A DNA stretch of 64,000 nt. Origin: Sinorhizobium sp. BG8. Its GTDB lineage: Bacteria > Pseudomonadota > Alphaproteobacteria > Rhizobiales > Rhizobiaceae. The position numbers and the translations under genes were made by a program. Shown piece by piece: positions 37,985 to 47,202 of this stretch; position 1 is the first letter of the stretch, and the number at the start of each line of letters is the position of its first letter. The notes beneath the pieces were generated by a model. That model worked only from the letters and a program-made list of their open reading frames with translations. It did no database searches and was not told where the DNA came from. Where the stretch lies: NCBI RefSeq assembly GCF_016864555.1, contig NZ_CP044011.1, positions 2,995,501 to 3,059,500 on the forward strand. The letters run 5' to 3'.

Positions 37985-38290
37985 ATGTCCGCAAAAATCT
38001 ATCGTCCCGCAAAGACGGCAATGCAGTCGGGCAAGGCCAAGACCCATCTTTGGGTTCTGGAGTTCGATCAGGAATCGCCGCGCACCATCGACCCCGTCAT
38101 GGGGTATACGAGCTCGCGCGACACGCGCCAGCAGGTTAAGCTTTTCTTCGAAACGGCGGAACTGGCGGTGGCCTACGCCGAGCGCAACGGAATAGAATAC
38201 CGTTTGATCGAGCCGAAGGAAGCGACCCGCAAGCGCGTCGCCTATCCGGACAATTTTCGCTTCAATCGCATGCAGCCCTGGACCCACTGA
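37985..38290 (+). CDS. NADH dehydrogenase accessory protein, NDUFS4 family
   Basis: A 101-residue ETC complex I subunit-like protein (PF04800), the bacterial counterpart of mitochondrial 18-kDa NDUFS4. The sequence runs from SAKIYRPAKTAMQSGKAKTH through WVLEFDQESPRTIDPVMGYTSS to the conserved C-terminus KRVAYPDNFRFNRMQPWTH. It would bind the peripheral arm of complex I near the NADH-oxidising module. ATG at 37985. It sits directly upstream of tRNA-Arg, away from a nuo cluster. Confidence 0.93.
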   Translation: MSAKIYRPAKTAMQSGKAKTHLWVLEFDQESPRTIDPVMGYTSSRDTRQQVKLFFETAELAVAYAERNGIEYRLIEPKEATRKRVAYPDNFRFNRMQPWTH

Positions 38291-38324
38291 GGGTCTTCAG
38301 TCTTCCGGAGAAAAGCCGGACCGG

Positions 38325-38401
<77 letters not shown>

Positions 38402-38868
38402 CTATCTTCAACCCATTGAAATCACATCATTAACTCAACTACTGGTCTTAACTGATCTGAGGTGGGAACAATCGGCGTTGCCTCGTCGTCCATCGCAACT
38501 CCTGGATACCCTAGCCATCGCCCCCGCAACGTCTATCTCGCAGACAGTGTAGCCCTCGGATACCGCAAAGGGAGCCCCACTGTGCGCGGCTGCAGGACGC
38601 GTTGAAAGCATGGAGGCGACGGAGTAAAATACTGGCGGATACTTTGATTGGACACAGACCGATTTCTAACTGTCGTCCAGCTGCCCGCCCGAGTTCCGGC
38701 AACGACCGGATCGCTGGCCTGCCGATTTTATGGCAGTTTTTAGGTCGAATTTTTCGACACTCGACATGCATCAAGAAGAATGTCGGCGCCTACCCATGAA
38801 TTATCCTTGCTGGTTTTGTTGTCTGCGTAGCTCGTACCGCGTCTCGCAAATAAAGAAGGTGACGTGCG
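38402..38868. other. Gap downstream of tRNA-Arg
   Basis: About 470 bp, lower in GC than its surroundings, with no supported gene, no tRNA-end duplication and no integrase. It probably holds the promoter for the 38869-40305 run. Confidence 0.5.
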
Positions 38869-39087
38869 ATGCTATCTGCCTACCTTAACTGCACAGAGTT
38901 TTTATCACCAGAAGAGCTCACGCAATTGCAACGGGTCTTCGACGACACGTGCTTGCAACAGCGAGTCGATCACCGATCGGCGCTCGCTGACGAAGTGGCG
39001 AAACAACTCATCCGTCTCTATCAGGGCGGTGTTCGCGACTCGGCTGAAATTGCGGCGATCATGGAGCATCGGTTCCACCGGCACTGA
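38869..39087 (+). CDS. Small hypothetical protein
   Basis: A 72-residue soluble protein, MLSAYLNCTEFLSPEELTQL onward, predicted mostly helical. It has a hydrophobic/acidic first helix and a basic C-terminus (MEHRFHRH). It resembles small rhizobial proteins of unknown function. A purine-rich AAGAAGGTGA lies upstream of the ATG. It precedes the STAS-like gene, with possible co-transcription. Confidence 0.6.
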   Translation: MLSAYLNCTEFLSPEELTQLQRVFDDTCLQQRVDHRSALADEVAKQLIRLYQGGVRDSAEIAAIMEHRFHRH

Positions 39088-39169
39088 TTTAACGATGAGG
39101 CAGACGCCCATTGAGGGCGAATGCAGGGCAATCGGCAGCCGGCTGGCATCGAGGACAAGGGGGAGGCCC

Positions 39170-39541
39170 GTGATTGCCATAGAGCCCGTGCGCGACGAAA
39201 ACATCCTGATCGTTACACCCCAAGGTCCCCTGGAACAGGCCAACTTCGAGACGATCGCGCGTGAGGTTGAGCTCGCCGTACGCTCGCACGGAGAACTCGC
39301 CGGCTTAATGCTTGTTATTGAGAACTTCCCCGGATGGAAGAGTTTCGGGGCCGTGGCTGCTCATCTGAAATTTATCTCCAGTCATCATCGACAGATCGAA
39401 CGGATCGCTGTTCTTACCAGCAGCAAGCTTCTCCGGATCGTTCCCACCCTTGCTCGCTACTTCGTACACCCCAAGATTCGAACTTTCGACTTCCAGCAAC
39501 GGACAATGGCGCTTTCTTGGTTGGAGACCGGTCAACCATGA
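39170..39541 (+). CDS. STAS/SpoIIAA-like protein
   Basis: A protein of about 123 residues of the SpoIIAA-like family (PF11964-type), with a lipid-transfer or anti-anti-sigma-like STAS fold. The sequence is IAIEPVRDENILIVTPQGPL, then HGELAGLMLVIENFPGWKSFGAVAAHLKF, and a C-terminal IERIAVLTSS. The GTG start at 39170 follows an AGGGGGAGG run and begins right at the domain. An in-frame ATG at 39095 would add 25 residues of unlikely composition. It overlaps the MarC gene by 4 bp. Confidence 0.78.
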   Translation: MIAIEPVRDENILIVTPQGPLEQANFETIAREVELAVRSHGELAGLMLVIENFPGWKSFGAVAAHLKFISSHHRQIERIAVLTSSKLLRIVPTLARYFVHPKIRTFDFQQRTMALSWLETGQP

Positions 39542-40305
39542 CATCTCTGCAGGACAAAGTTGCAGAAGCATATTCGTATTTGCGTTGGGCGGGTCAGCGG
39601 CAACTGGTTTCCGTTCTGGCTACGATTGGGACCGCATGTTTTCCCTCACAGTGCTATGCGCAATCGCCGCTCGGTGCAGACATGCCCGATGTAGAGTTCG
39701 GAGCACGCAAGATATTCCTGATGCTATTCCTGATGCTTGGCCCGATCAAAATACTCGTGCCCTTTAAAGTCATTACGGACGGCTACGGCCCCATCTTGCG
39801 GCGACGAATAGCCACCAGGGCGATCCTGTTCTCGGCGGCAGCGCTGGCGATCGCCGGTTTGCTCGGGCGCACTATGCTTGAGAATTTAGACATCTCGTTG
39901 CCGGTGCTGGCGATGACCGGGGGGATTATCTTGTTCGTTGTGGCCTTGCGAACCATCCTGCAACCGACTTCGGATTTCCAGGTACGATCAACAGATCGGG
40001 GTCAAACGGATCTGGGACTGGCCCTGACACCGCTGGCGTTTCCAACAATCGTGACGCCTTACGGCATTGCCGCTGTGATCGTCTTTGCCACGTTGGCAGG
40101 CGGCCGCCAAACGGAAGGGCTAACCGTGGCGGGCATTGTATTGCTGATCCTGACGCTGGACTGGCTGGCAATGATTTTCGCAGAGGGCATTCTGAGATGG
40201 ATCGGCACTTCACTGCAGGTCTTGGCTGTCGTGCTTGGCGTTACACAAGCTGCCTTGGGCCTGCAGGTCATATTGCATAGTTTCAGCATGATCGCCTGGC
40301 GATAA
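39538..40305 (+). CDS. MarC family integral membrane protein
   Basis: A 255-residue inner-membrane protein with six hydrophobic spans after a ~60-residue N-terminal part. MarC/UPF0056 landmarks are LMLGPIKILVPF, LTPLAFPTIVTPYGIAAVIVFATLAGG and the closing LQVLAVVLGVTQAALGLQVI. MarC proteins are often called antibiotic-resistance related, but no transport activity is established. The N-terminal hydrophobic stretch with ATIGTACFPSQCYAQS looks like a signal peptide fused before the MarC core, which is unusual for the family. Confidence 0.85.
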   Translation: MTSLQDKVAEAYSYLRWAGQRQLVSVLATIGTACFPSQCYAQSPLGADMPDVEFGARKIFLMLFLMLGPIKILVPFKVITDGYGPILRRRIATRAILFSAAALAIAGLLGRTMLENLDISLPVLAMTGGIILFVVALRTILQPTSDFQVRSTDRGQTDLGLALTPLAFPTIVTPYGIAAVIVFATLAGGRQTEGLTVAGIVLLILTLDWLAMIFAEGILRWIGTSLQVLAVVLGVTQAALGLQVILHSFSMIAWR

Positions 40306-40611
40306 CCCGTTCTTCCCGGCACTCGTTACTGCTTGGCCAGAACTGGCATCCACAATGAGATAGCCCTGAAGAGATGAGTACATTTCTTCGCGAAATTTGG
40401 TGGAAATTCAGCGAGTTTTCCAGAAACTCTGCGACAAGCACGGTTGGGTGAGAGTGACGGTGCTTGCAACCTCGCTCATGCAATTCTGGTCCACTATAGT
40501 CAGGCCGTTCGAGACGCGGACACCATTGAGAGGCTATTTTGCGCGCTTCCCCTGAGCTCAAACCGCCGGGCACCCTGCCCTACGGCTGCCCACGTCGCCC
40601 TCTCCGATCTG
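40306..40611. other. Gap between MarC and the secreted hypothetical gene
   Basis: A convergent gap of about 300 bp. No gene, hairpin with a T tract, or repeat was recognised. Confidence 0.5.
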
Positions 40612-40959
40612 CTACGGCTTGATGTCGAGCGCTTGACCAGAGGTTCGCAACTCTTGCAGCGTCTTGCCGACACAACTTCCTCCGCCTTCGTCACCAATCG
40701 CCTTCGCTTTGCCGTCTAAGGTGATCGTACCAGCGATTCCATCCGACGCTACGTACGTGGCGGTTCCACTATCGGCTACCTTGGATAGATAGAACACAAG
40801 ATTGGTTTCTTTGTTTTTGCAGGTGATCGCGAACGGAAAGGTTTTAAATGGGTCAACTTGTGCATAAGCCATTGATGCAGCGTCACCTGCCAGCACCAGG
40901 GCAACCAGTGCCCCAAGCATGCGTGGCGGCAATGTTGTTTTCTGCAAAACGCAGCCCAT
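40612..40959 (-). CDS. Secreted hypothetical protein
   Basis: A 115-residue exported protein with a signal peptide (MGCVLQKTTLPPRMLGALVA, continuing to ASMAYAQ). The ~80-residue mature part has two cysteines (ITCKNKE and GGSCVGK) that could form a disulfide. A strong AAGGAGG lies nine bases before the ATG (complement of 40957-40959). No family recognised. Confidence 0.65.
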   Translation of the reverse strand: MGCVLQKTTLPPRMLGALVALVLAGDAASMAYAQVDPFKTFPFAITCKNKETNLVFYLSKVADSGTATYVASDGIAGTITLDGKAKAIGDEGGGSCVGKTLQELRTSGQALDIKP

Positions 40960-41739
40960 TGAAACCTCCTTGTTAGATCGAGTTCGCCTCGCCAAACCTC
41001 TCTGGATTTCGAGCACAGCGCGAAGTTGGTTGCTTCATGGACCACTTTGCGCAGCACCGACCCCTTACGCATGGGGTCGGTTGCATTATGTGCTCGTGGT
41101 ACAAACAGTCAACAATGCCCAAGGTGCCGCAAGCCTACTGCGCAGACAGGGCTTGGATCATCCCCGGGGGCGACGATCACGGTAAGAGCCAGAATAACCT
41201 GCCCGTCACGCGGACCGCGTCCACGATTGCCATGCCCGACGGCCAATGTTTCGAACTCTTCTGAGGAGTGGCGGCGCCACTAAGCTGGCTACCTGTGCCG
41301 ATCATGGGAGGCACCTCTGTTCCGGTGCGCCAGGCTGGTACTGCAGCGCGAGAGTTTGGCAAAATGGGTTTGCCCTATCGTCTCAGGACACAGCCGATAT
41401 CGGCGCAATTCGATGGATTTCGCCCAGAGCCTACCCGGATACACGAAAGGACATCCTGAATCGGTACGCGTGTTGAAATTGTCGGCGTATTGCGGGCCAT
41501 GCTAATTTTCAGATGCAACGCCCTCCACTCGGATTGCGCTGCAGCTTGCAGAGAGGCGGACGGGGCGCCGGCAACACTCTCCGTTTTTCTGATCGATGAG
41601 GGCCCGGGGACCCCGCAGTCTCCGGGTTCCTTTGTCGCTGGCAATTCGCGAAGCGCACTCGCCCGCCCGCGTCGGCGGTATCATGGTTTCACCGAAGCAC
41701 GGGAAGATGATCCAAGCGCGCCCGGAAGGCAGGAGCCCG
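40960..41739. other. 780-bp gap without a confident gene
   Basis: Several overlapping open frames exist on both strands, none with a family match. The best is a 49-codon frame at 41115-41264 (plus), ending MPDGQCFELF. A perfect palindrome at 41056-41081 is listed separately. This may be decayed sequence or regulatory DNA. Confidence 0.45.
41056..41081. repeat. Perfect inverted repeat
   Basis: ACCGACCCC (41056-41064) and GGGGTCGGT (41073-41081) are exact complements around an 8-base loop. No T tract follows on either strand. It lies ~100 bp upstream of the minus-strand gene at 40612-40959, so an operator or RNA hairpin are both possible. Confidence 0.6.
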
Positions 41740-42126
41740 CTAGGTCCCTACCCCGATCTCGGCCAGCCGCGTCAGGCAGGCTTCCTCGACATTGTCGAGT
41801 TCTCCAAGGGTTTCGTCGATGTCGCGGCGCTTCTGCCTGAGGTCTTCACGCTTCTCGTTGACCTTCCGCATCAGTAGCTGCAACTGGCCGACCTCGCCGG
41901 GCGGGTCCTTGTAGACCTGAATGATCTCTCTGATCTCGGCGATGGTGAAGCCGATGCGCCGGCCTCTCAAAATTTCCTGGATCAGGCGCCGATCGGCTGG
42001 GCGGAAAAGCCGTGTACGTCCGCGGCGTTCAGGGTGGATCAGGCCCTCGTCCTCGTAGAACCGCAGGGTTCGCGTCGACACCCCGAATTCCCGGGTCAGT
42101 TCCGTAATGCTATAATATTTGTCCAC
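41740..42126 (-). CDS. MerR family regulator
   Basis: A 128-residue one-domain MerR regulator. The N-terminal winged HTH (YYSITELTREFGVSTRTLRFYEDEGLIHPERRGRTRLF) is followed by a long dimerisation helix (VGQLQLLMRKVNEKREDLRQKRRDI). It resembles the LiuR-type regulators of branched-chain and acyl-CoA catabolism. No ligand-binding C-terminal domain or metal Cys pair. A GTG at 42126 (VDKYYSI) is taken as start; a TTG four codons earlier is possible. It is transcribed in the same direction as mgtE, 67 bp downstream of it. Confidence 0.85.
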   Translation of the reverse strand: MDKYYSITELTREFGVSTRTLRFYEDEGLIHPERRGRTRLFRPADRRLIQEILRGRRIGFTIAEIREIIQVYKDPPGEVGQLQLLMRKVNEKREDLRQKRRDIDETLGELDNVEEACLTRLAEIGVGT

Positions 42127-42193
42127 GCCGGATCCCAATCATTCAATTGCGATCAATAATATTTACTTTTACGTCAAAGTCAATTTCGCTGTT

Positions 42194-43623
42194 TTAGTGG
42201 ATGGAAAACCACCAGGTCGCAAGACCGAGGAACGCGAAAAAACCGGTTATGTCGGTCACCGCGGTGACGAACACTGCGGACGACACGGCCGGATCCGCCC
42301 CCACCCTGTCGAGCAGAAGCGGGATCATGATCCCGGCGATTGCCGCGGCCAGCATGTTGATGATCATGGCCGTCGCGATGATTCCGCCGATATTGGCGTC
42401 CTCGAACCAGAAGCCGGCGACACAGCCGATCAGCAATCCGAAGATCATGCCGTTCAACAGCCCGACACCGGCCTCGCGGCGCACGACCCGCCAGGCATTG
42501 TGAATATCGAGATTGCGCGTCGCAAGCGCACGCACGGTCACCGTCATGGTCTGCGAACCCGCGTTCCCCCCATGCCAGCGACGATCGGCATGAGGACGGC
42601 GAGTGCCACGATCTCCTCGATCGTCGCCTCGAAGAGTGAGATCACCGACGCAGCAAGAAAAGCCGTCAGCAGATTGACCAGAAGCCATGGCACGCGCGAG
42701 CGAGACGTTTCGGCAATGGTGTCCGAGAGTTCTTCGTCGCCAACGCCGCCGAGGCGCATGAGGTCTTCTTCGGCTTCCTCCTGGATCACGTCGACCACGT
42801 CGTCGATCGTCAGCACCCCGACCAGCCGCCCGTTGTCATCGACGACGGCAGCCGACAGAAGGTCGTACTGTTCGAACAGCTGCGCGGCCTCTTCCTGGTC
42901 CATCTCCGCCGGAATCGGATGGTTGGTCTCGCGCATGATCGCCTCGACCTTGGTGCCGCGCTTGGTGCGCAGGATCCGGTCGAGATCGACTATGCCGAGC
43001 AGGCGGAACGTCGGGTCGATGACGAAGATCTGGGTGAAGCTGTCCGGTAACTCCTCTTCCTCGCGCATGTAGTCGATCGTCTGGCCCACCGTCCAGAACG
43101 GCGGCACGGCGACGAATTCGGTCTGCATGCGGCGGCCCGCCGTGCTTTCCGGATAGTCGAGCGAGCGGCGCAGCCGGATCCGTTCGGTGAACGGCAGCTT
43201 GGAGAGAATCTCCTCCTGGTCGGCCTGATCGAGGTCCTCGAGGATGTAGACGGCATCGTCGGAGTCCATCTCGCCGATTGCCGCGGCGATCTGGTCGTTG
43301 GGCAGGTGCTCGACGATATCAAGGCGGATCGCCTCGTCGACTTCGGTAAGGGCCGCAAGATCGAACTCGTCGCCGAGCAGCGATACCAGCGCGCGCCGCT
43401 GGTCCGGCTGGATCGCCTCGAGAAGGTCGCCCATTTCAGATTCGTGAAGCCGCGCGACATGCTTTTTCAGAAACAGCAGGTCGCGATCGGCGATCGCGGC
43501 GCCGACATGCATGAGAAAGTCGGAACGGATGGAGCCATCCTCGGCGTAGATATCCTCGCCTTCGTAGGCTCCCGCGTCCGCCGGTGCGCGCAGGTCGCGA
43601 TCGTCTTCGCCGGTGTCCGCCAT
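42194..43623 (-). CDS. mgtE: Magnesium transporter MgtE, with a -1 frameshift at a G run
   Basis: A Mg2+-gated magnesium channel of the inner membrane. The N domain (superhelical MgtE_N, about 60-170), two CBS domains (about 175-300; IFVIDPTFRLLGIVDLDRIL and LVGVLTIDDVVDVIQEEAEED) and five membrane helices are all present. The frame breaks at VLMPIVAGMGG, inside the pore region. Adding one C to the run 42566-42571 continues it as NAGSQTMTVTVRALATRNL and gives a 476-residue protein of normal length. Mg2+ binding between CBS and N domains closes the pore in the known structure. Confidence 0.92.
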
Positions 43624-43982
43624 TGGACCGCTCCTCGAAACGCAATTTCCGGCAAGTCGCCGGAGCGCTCGCCCAACATGAGAATGAATTGCTTTGCCGA
43701 TTCAGAGAAGGCGGCCGCGGCTAGCCGGGATCCGCTCCCTGCCCTCCTGCTAACCGAAAGCGCGGTGGCGGTCTACAGAGGAGCGAAGCGAAATTGGCAC
43801 GCTTTGCGGAGAATTGCGCAAGCTGTTGCAATTTCTCAAGAATCGAATGCCTTTGGCATCTCGTCGGAAGCGCGGGAGAAAGGCGTCGAAAAGCGATGCC
43901 GGTTCCCTTCCCCGCGCATTGGCGCTAGGCATGAAAACACCGTTGACCCAACGGAGCGATGCACTTCAAGCGGACCTCAAGC
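43624..43982. other. Divergent gap between mgtE and the deformylase-like gene
   Basis: About 360 bp with no supported gene. It should hold promoters for both flanking genes. No Mg2+ riboswitch (M-box-like) pattern was recognised in the mgtE leader. Confidence 0.5.
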
Positions 43983-44477
43983 ATGACCATTCGCCCGATC
44001 CTCAAATTTCCGGATCCAAAGCTACGCACGCCCTGCTGGCCCGTCGAACAGTTCGATTCCGACCTTGCAGCACTCGTAGCGGACCTTGCCGAAACCATGC
44101 GGGCTGCCCCCGGCATCGGCATCACGACGGCTCATATCGGCGAACTCCTGCGCGTGGTGTTCATCGAACTGGAAGGCCCGGGATCGGGCCAGGTCTATGT
44201 CAATCCGGTCCTGGTGTGGGTCTCCGCGGACTTGGTGCGGCATGCTGAAGGCAGCGTTTCCATGCCCGGCGTAAGCGAGGACGTGGAGCGGCCGGCCCGG
44301 ATAAGGGTCACGTATCAGGACATCGAAGGCATGCATCACAGCGCAGAAGCTTCGGGCCTCCTTGCCGTCTGCCTGCAGCATGAAATCGACCAGTTGGACG
44401 GCATGTTCTGGATAGAACGCCTGTCGCGGCTGAAGCGCGAACGCGTCATCAAGAAATACCGGAAACTGACGGCGTGA
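43983..44477 (+). CDS. Degenerate peptide-deformylase-like protein
   Basis: A 164-residue homologue of peptide deformylase, which removes N-formyl groups from nascent proteins using a Cys-His-His metal site. The fold and all three motif positions are recognisable. But motif 1 reads GIGITTAHIG, where a Gln is expected at the position of His51. Motif 2 reads EGSVSMPG with Ser91 in place of the metal-binding Cys. Motif 3 reads QHEIDQLDG, so His133 and Glu134 remain but the second His is Gln137. Two of three metal ligands are therefore lost, and normal deformylase activity is unlikely. Start ATG at 43983 follows the duplicated-looking MHFKRTSS frame. Confidence 0.85.
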   Translation: MTIRPILKFPDPKLRTPCWPVEQFDSDLAALVADLAETMRAAPGIGITTAHIGELLRVVFIELEGPGSGQVYVNPVLVWVSADLVRHAEGSVSMPGVSEDVERPARIRVTYQDIEGMHHSAEASGLLAVCLQHEIDQLDGMFWIERLSRLKRERVIKKYRKLTA

Positions 44478-44689
44478 CACTGCCACTGCCTTGGTGACTG
44501 CCGACCAGCCACAACTTCTTTAGGGAGCGAGGCTGATCCGCGCATGACGAAATGCCCCACCGGGGGAAACCGGGTGGAATGCCCGTGCAAGCCTGAACTC
44601 AAATCCAGCACGACAAGATCGCCCCTGTCAGGCAGAATGCCGCAGGTTCGTATCCTGGCGCCAAGCCGGCCGGAAGTGGGGCACCAGCC

Positions 44690-45595
44690 ATGACGATTTT
44701 TGCCGTACGGCACATCACCCGTTACAGCTACTGGCGACCGGTCGAGTTCGGCCAGCACCGGATGATGTTCCGCCCCCGCGACAGCTTTGACCAGAGGCTG
44801 CTCGATGCCAACCTCATCGTCTCTCCGGGACCAAATGAAATCCGCTGGATTCACGATGTCTTCGGCAATTGCGTCGCCATGATCAACTTCAGCCGCCCAT
44901 CGAACGAACTCGTCTTCGAATCCCGGATCCGGCTGGATCACACCCCGCAAGTCGCCCTCGATCTTCGAATAGACGACGAAGCCCTGACCTACCCGTTTTC
45001 CTATGATTCCGACGAGCTTACGGACCTCGAATGCACGATCGCCCGCCACTATCCGGATACGAGCGACGAGGTAGGACGCTGGGCTCGCCAGTTCATACGC
45101 GTCGGGCACGCGACGGAAACCGGGCACCTCCTGATGACGCTCTGTTACGCAATCCACCAGAGCTTTTCCTACGCGCGACGCTCCGAGCATGGAACGCAGC
45201 CGCCCCAGCTGACACTGGAGCTTCGCCGGGGAACCTGTCGCGACTTCGCCCTGTTGATGATGGAAGCCGCGCGGGCGCTGGGCCTCGCTGCCCGCTTCGT
45301 CACAGGCTACATCTATGTCCCCGATCGCGATGGAACGACTACGCTTGGCGGCGGCTCGACGCACGCCTGGTGCCAGATCTACCTGCCCGGTGCCGGATGG
45401 GTGGAGTTCGATCCGACAAACGGCATCGTGGGCAACCGCGACCTTATCCGCGTCGGCGTGGCGCGCGACCCCCGTCAGGCAATCCCGCTGTCGGGAAGCT
45501 ACGACGGAGAATCTAGCGATTTCAATGATATGTCGGTGCAAGTGAATGTGACGACAGAACCAGTCTCGTCCTCCGGAAGGCAGACGACCGCCTGA
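44690..45595 (+). CDS. Transglutaminase-like family protein (type A)
   Basis: A 301-residue protein with an N-terminal beta domain (bact_transglu_N; HITRYSYWRPVEFGQHRMM) and a transglutaminase-like core. The triad is visible: Cys in RRGTCRDFALLMMEAARALG, His in GGSTHAWCQIYLPG and Asp in VEFDPTNG. Such bacterial proteins probably act as cysteine proteases or amidases rather than cross-linkers. No signal peptide. It lies ~210 bp after the deformylase-like gene. Confidence 0.87.
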   Translation: MTIFAVRHITRYSYWRPVEFGQHRMMFRPRDSFDQRLLDANLIVSPGPNEIRWIHDVFGNCVAMINFSRPSNELVFESRIRLDHTPQVALDLRIDDEALTYPFSYDSDELTDLECTIARHYPDTSDEVGRWARQFIRVGHATETGHLLMTLCYAIHQSFSYARRSEHGTQPPQLTLELRRGTCRDFALLMMEAARALGLAARFVTGYIYVPDRDGTTTLGGGSTHAWCQIYLPGAGWVEFDPTNGIVGNRDLIRVGVARDPRQAIPLSGSYDGESSDFNDMSVQVNVTTEPVSSSGRQTTA

Positions 45596-45678
45596 ACAGT
45601 GGAACCGATGGCCGCCGCCCGCGTTCCCTGACACGCCTCCCGACCGGTGAGGTTACGGATCGAACGCGAGGCAAGCAG

Positions 45679-46488
45679 ATGAGGATACATGCCGGTTTCA
45701 TCCTGGGTTACGAATGCCCCAAGCCTACCCCGATGCTGCTTGCCCTCGACATACATCCCTCCCGCCGGGTCGACCTTCTGACTGATCAGGTCTTGTCCTT
45801 CAATCAACCGATCGAGGCGTGGGGCTATGTGGATGCGTTCGGTAACGCGTGCACGCGCATCGTCGCCCCGGCGGGTCTCACGCTTATCTCGACGGATTTC
45901 GAAATTTACGACAGCGGCCAGCCGGACGTCGTTCCGTACGACGCCATCCAGCACGAGATCCAGGACCTCCCCGACGAGGTTCTGGTCTTCCTTCTCGGCA
46001 GCCGATACTGCGACACCGACCGTCTTGGTGATTTCGCTTGGTCACGATTTGCGACCACCCAATCCGGCTGGCCACGCGTCCAGGCCATAGCCGACTTCGT
46101 TCACGGCCACATCCGTTTCGACTATCAGAAGGCCGACGCAACGCGCACGGCCTATGGCGGCTTTACCGAGAGGATGGGCGTATGCCGGGACTTCGCGCAT
46201 CTCGCGATTACGCTCTGCCGCTGCATGAACATCCCCGCCCGCTACTGTACGGGATACCTCGGGGACATAGGCGTGCCGCCGGACCCCGCACCCATGGATT
46301 TCAGCGCCTGGTTCGAGGTGTTTCTCGGTGGCCACTGGCACACCGTGGATGCCCGCCACAATACGCCGCGGATCGGCCGGATCCTTATGGGCACGGGCCG
46401 CGACGCAACGGATGTCGCACTCTCCACGAACTTCGGCCCCACGACGCTTGCCCGATTTGAAGTGGTAACGGAAGAGATCAAGGAGTGA
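45679..46488 (+). CDS. Transglutaminase-like family protein (type B, catalytic His replaced)
   Basis: A 269-residue homologue with the same architecture but distinct in sequence. The Cys is in MGVCRDFAHLAITLCRCMN and the Asp region reads HTVDARHNTPRIGRI. The expected His in the DFHAWFE-type motif is Ser (PMDFSAWFEVFLGG). This Ser may be a subfamily feature rather than a fresh mutation. Start ATG at 45679 shows GAGGCAAGCAG upstream. It lies 83 bp after the type A gene, so the two are probably an operon. Confidence 0.83.
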   Translation: MRIHAGFILGYECPKPTPMLLALDIHPSRRVDLLTDQVLSFNQPIEAWGYVDAFGNACTRIVAPAGLTLISTDFEIYDSGQPDVVPYDAIQHEIQDLPDEVLVFLLGSRYCDTDRLGDFAWSRFATTQSGWPRVQAIADFVHGHIRFDYQKADATRTAYGGFTERMGVCRDFAHLAITLCRCMNIPARYCTGYLGDIGVPPDPAPMDFSAWFEVFLGGHWHTVDARHNTPRIGRILMGTGRDATDVALSTNFGPTTLARFEVVTEEIKE

Positions 46489-46572
46489 TCGTCACCCCGT
46501 TCGCGAAATCGCGATGGAACAACTGTGGCACGAATACGTTACCCCTCCATGAGAACTAACGGAGGTAACACA

Positions 46573-46827
46573 ATGAAAAAGCTCATTGCTACGTCTGCAC
46601 TGGGGTTGGCTGTGATGGTCTCCTTCAGCATGCCCGCAATGGCCGAAACGGTAGTGGTCACCAAGAAAAGAGTGGTCGAACATCGGGAAGTACAGCCGGG
46701 TCTTGTCATCACCGATCGAGGGATCGCAGTGCGAACATACGACGATAGCCAGCGTTGTGTGACCAAGACGGTCAAGCGGGAAACGGATGACCGCGAAGTG
46801 GTGAAGAAGACAACGGTTTGCCGCTAG
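46573..46827 (+). CDS. Small secreted protein
   Basis: An 84-residue protein with a clear signal peptide (MKKLIATSALGLAVMVSFSM, cleavage near AMA-ET). The ~60-residue mature part is Val/Lys/Arg/Glu-rich, with two cysteines and alternating charged beta-strand character (VVVTKKRVVEHREVQPG). GGAGG at 46561-46565 supports the ATG at 46573. No family recognised. Confidence 0.7.
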   Translation: MKKLIATSALGLAVMVSFSMPAMAETVVVTKKRVVEHREVQPGLVITDRGIAVRTYDDSQRCVTKTVKRETDDREVVKKTTVCR

Positions 46828-47202
46828 GCGTACGGACCTCGGACAGGAACGGGGCCCATCGCCCGGCTTCAGATCAAACGAAGAGCGAGATTGCTGGAAA
46901 CCCGGTCGCATCCGTGCACCGGGTTTCAACGTGTCTGAGAACGGCATCACAAGGTGCCGGCAGGGGCGACGATGTGGTGTCTGGCCGTTGCACCTCGCCA
47001 AAGGTCAAGGGGGCCGCCGGGAGCGGCTTCGACGAGCGGAGCGGTCGCCGATTCAGGACGCAATCCAACCGTCAAGATGGGCGATCTGGATTAGCCCGCA
47101 GCCTGCCTTCACAAAAAAGTAATTGGCTGGCTCCCCGGCCCTGCTGTTAGCGTAGAGCCGCTGCATGAACGTTCGGGGAACGGCTTTCAGCCGAAAAATC
47201 AC
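46828..47202. other. Gap upstream of the molybdenum hydroxylase operon
   Basis: About 375 bp without a gene. A 9-bp stem AAACCCGGT/ACCGGGTTT (46898-46906 with 46918-46926) without a T tract may end the small secreted gene. The operon promoter is probably in the second half. Confidence 0.5.

Noticed and set aside
46898-46926. Terminator after the small secreted gene
   Set aside because: The 9-bp stem is perfect but lacks a T tract, so I mention it only within the gap entry.
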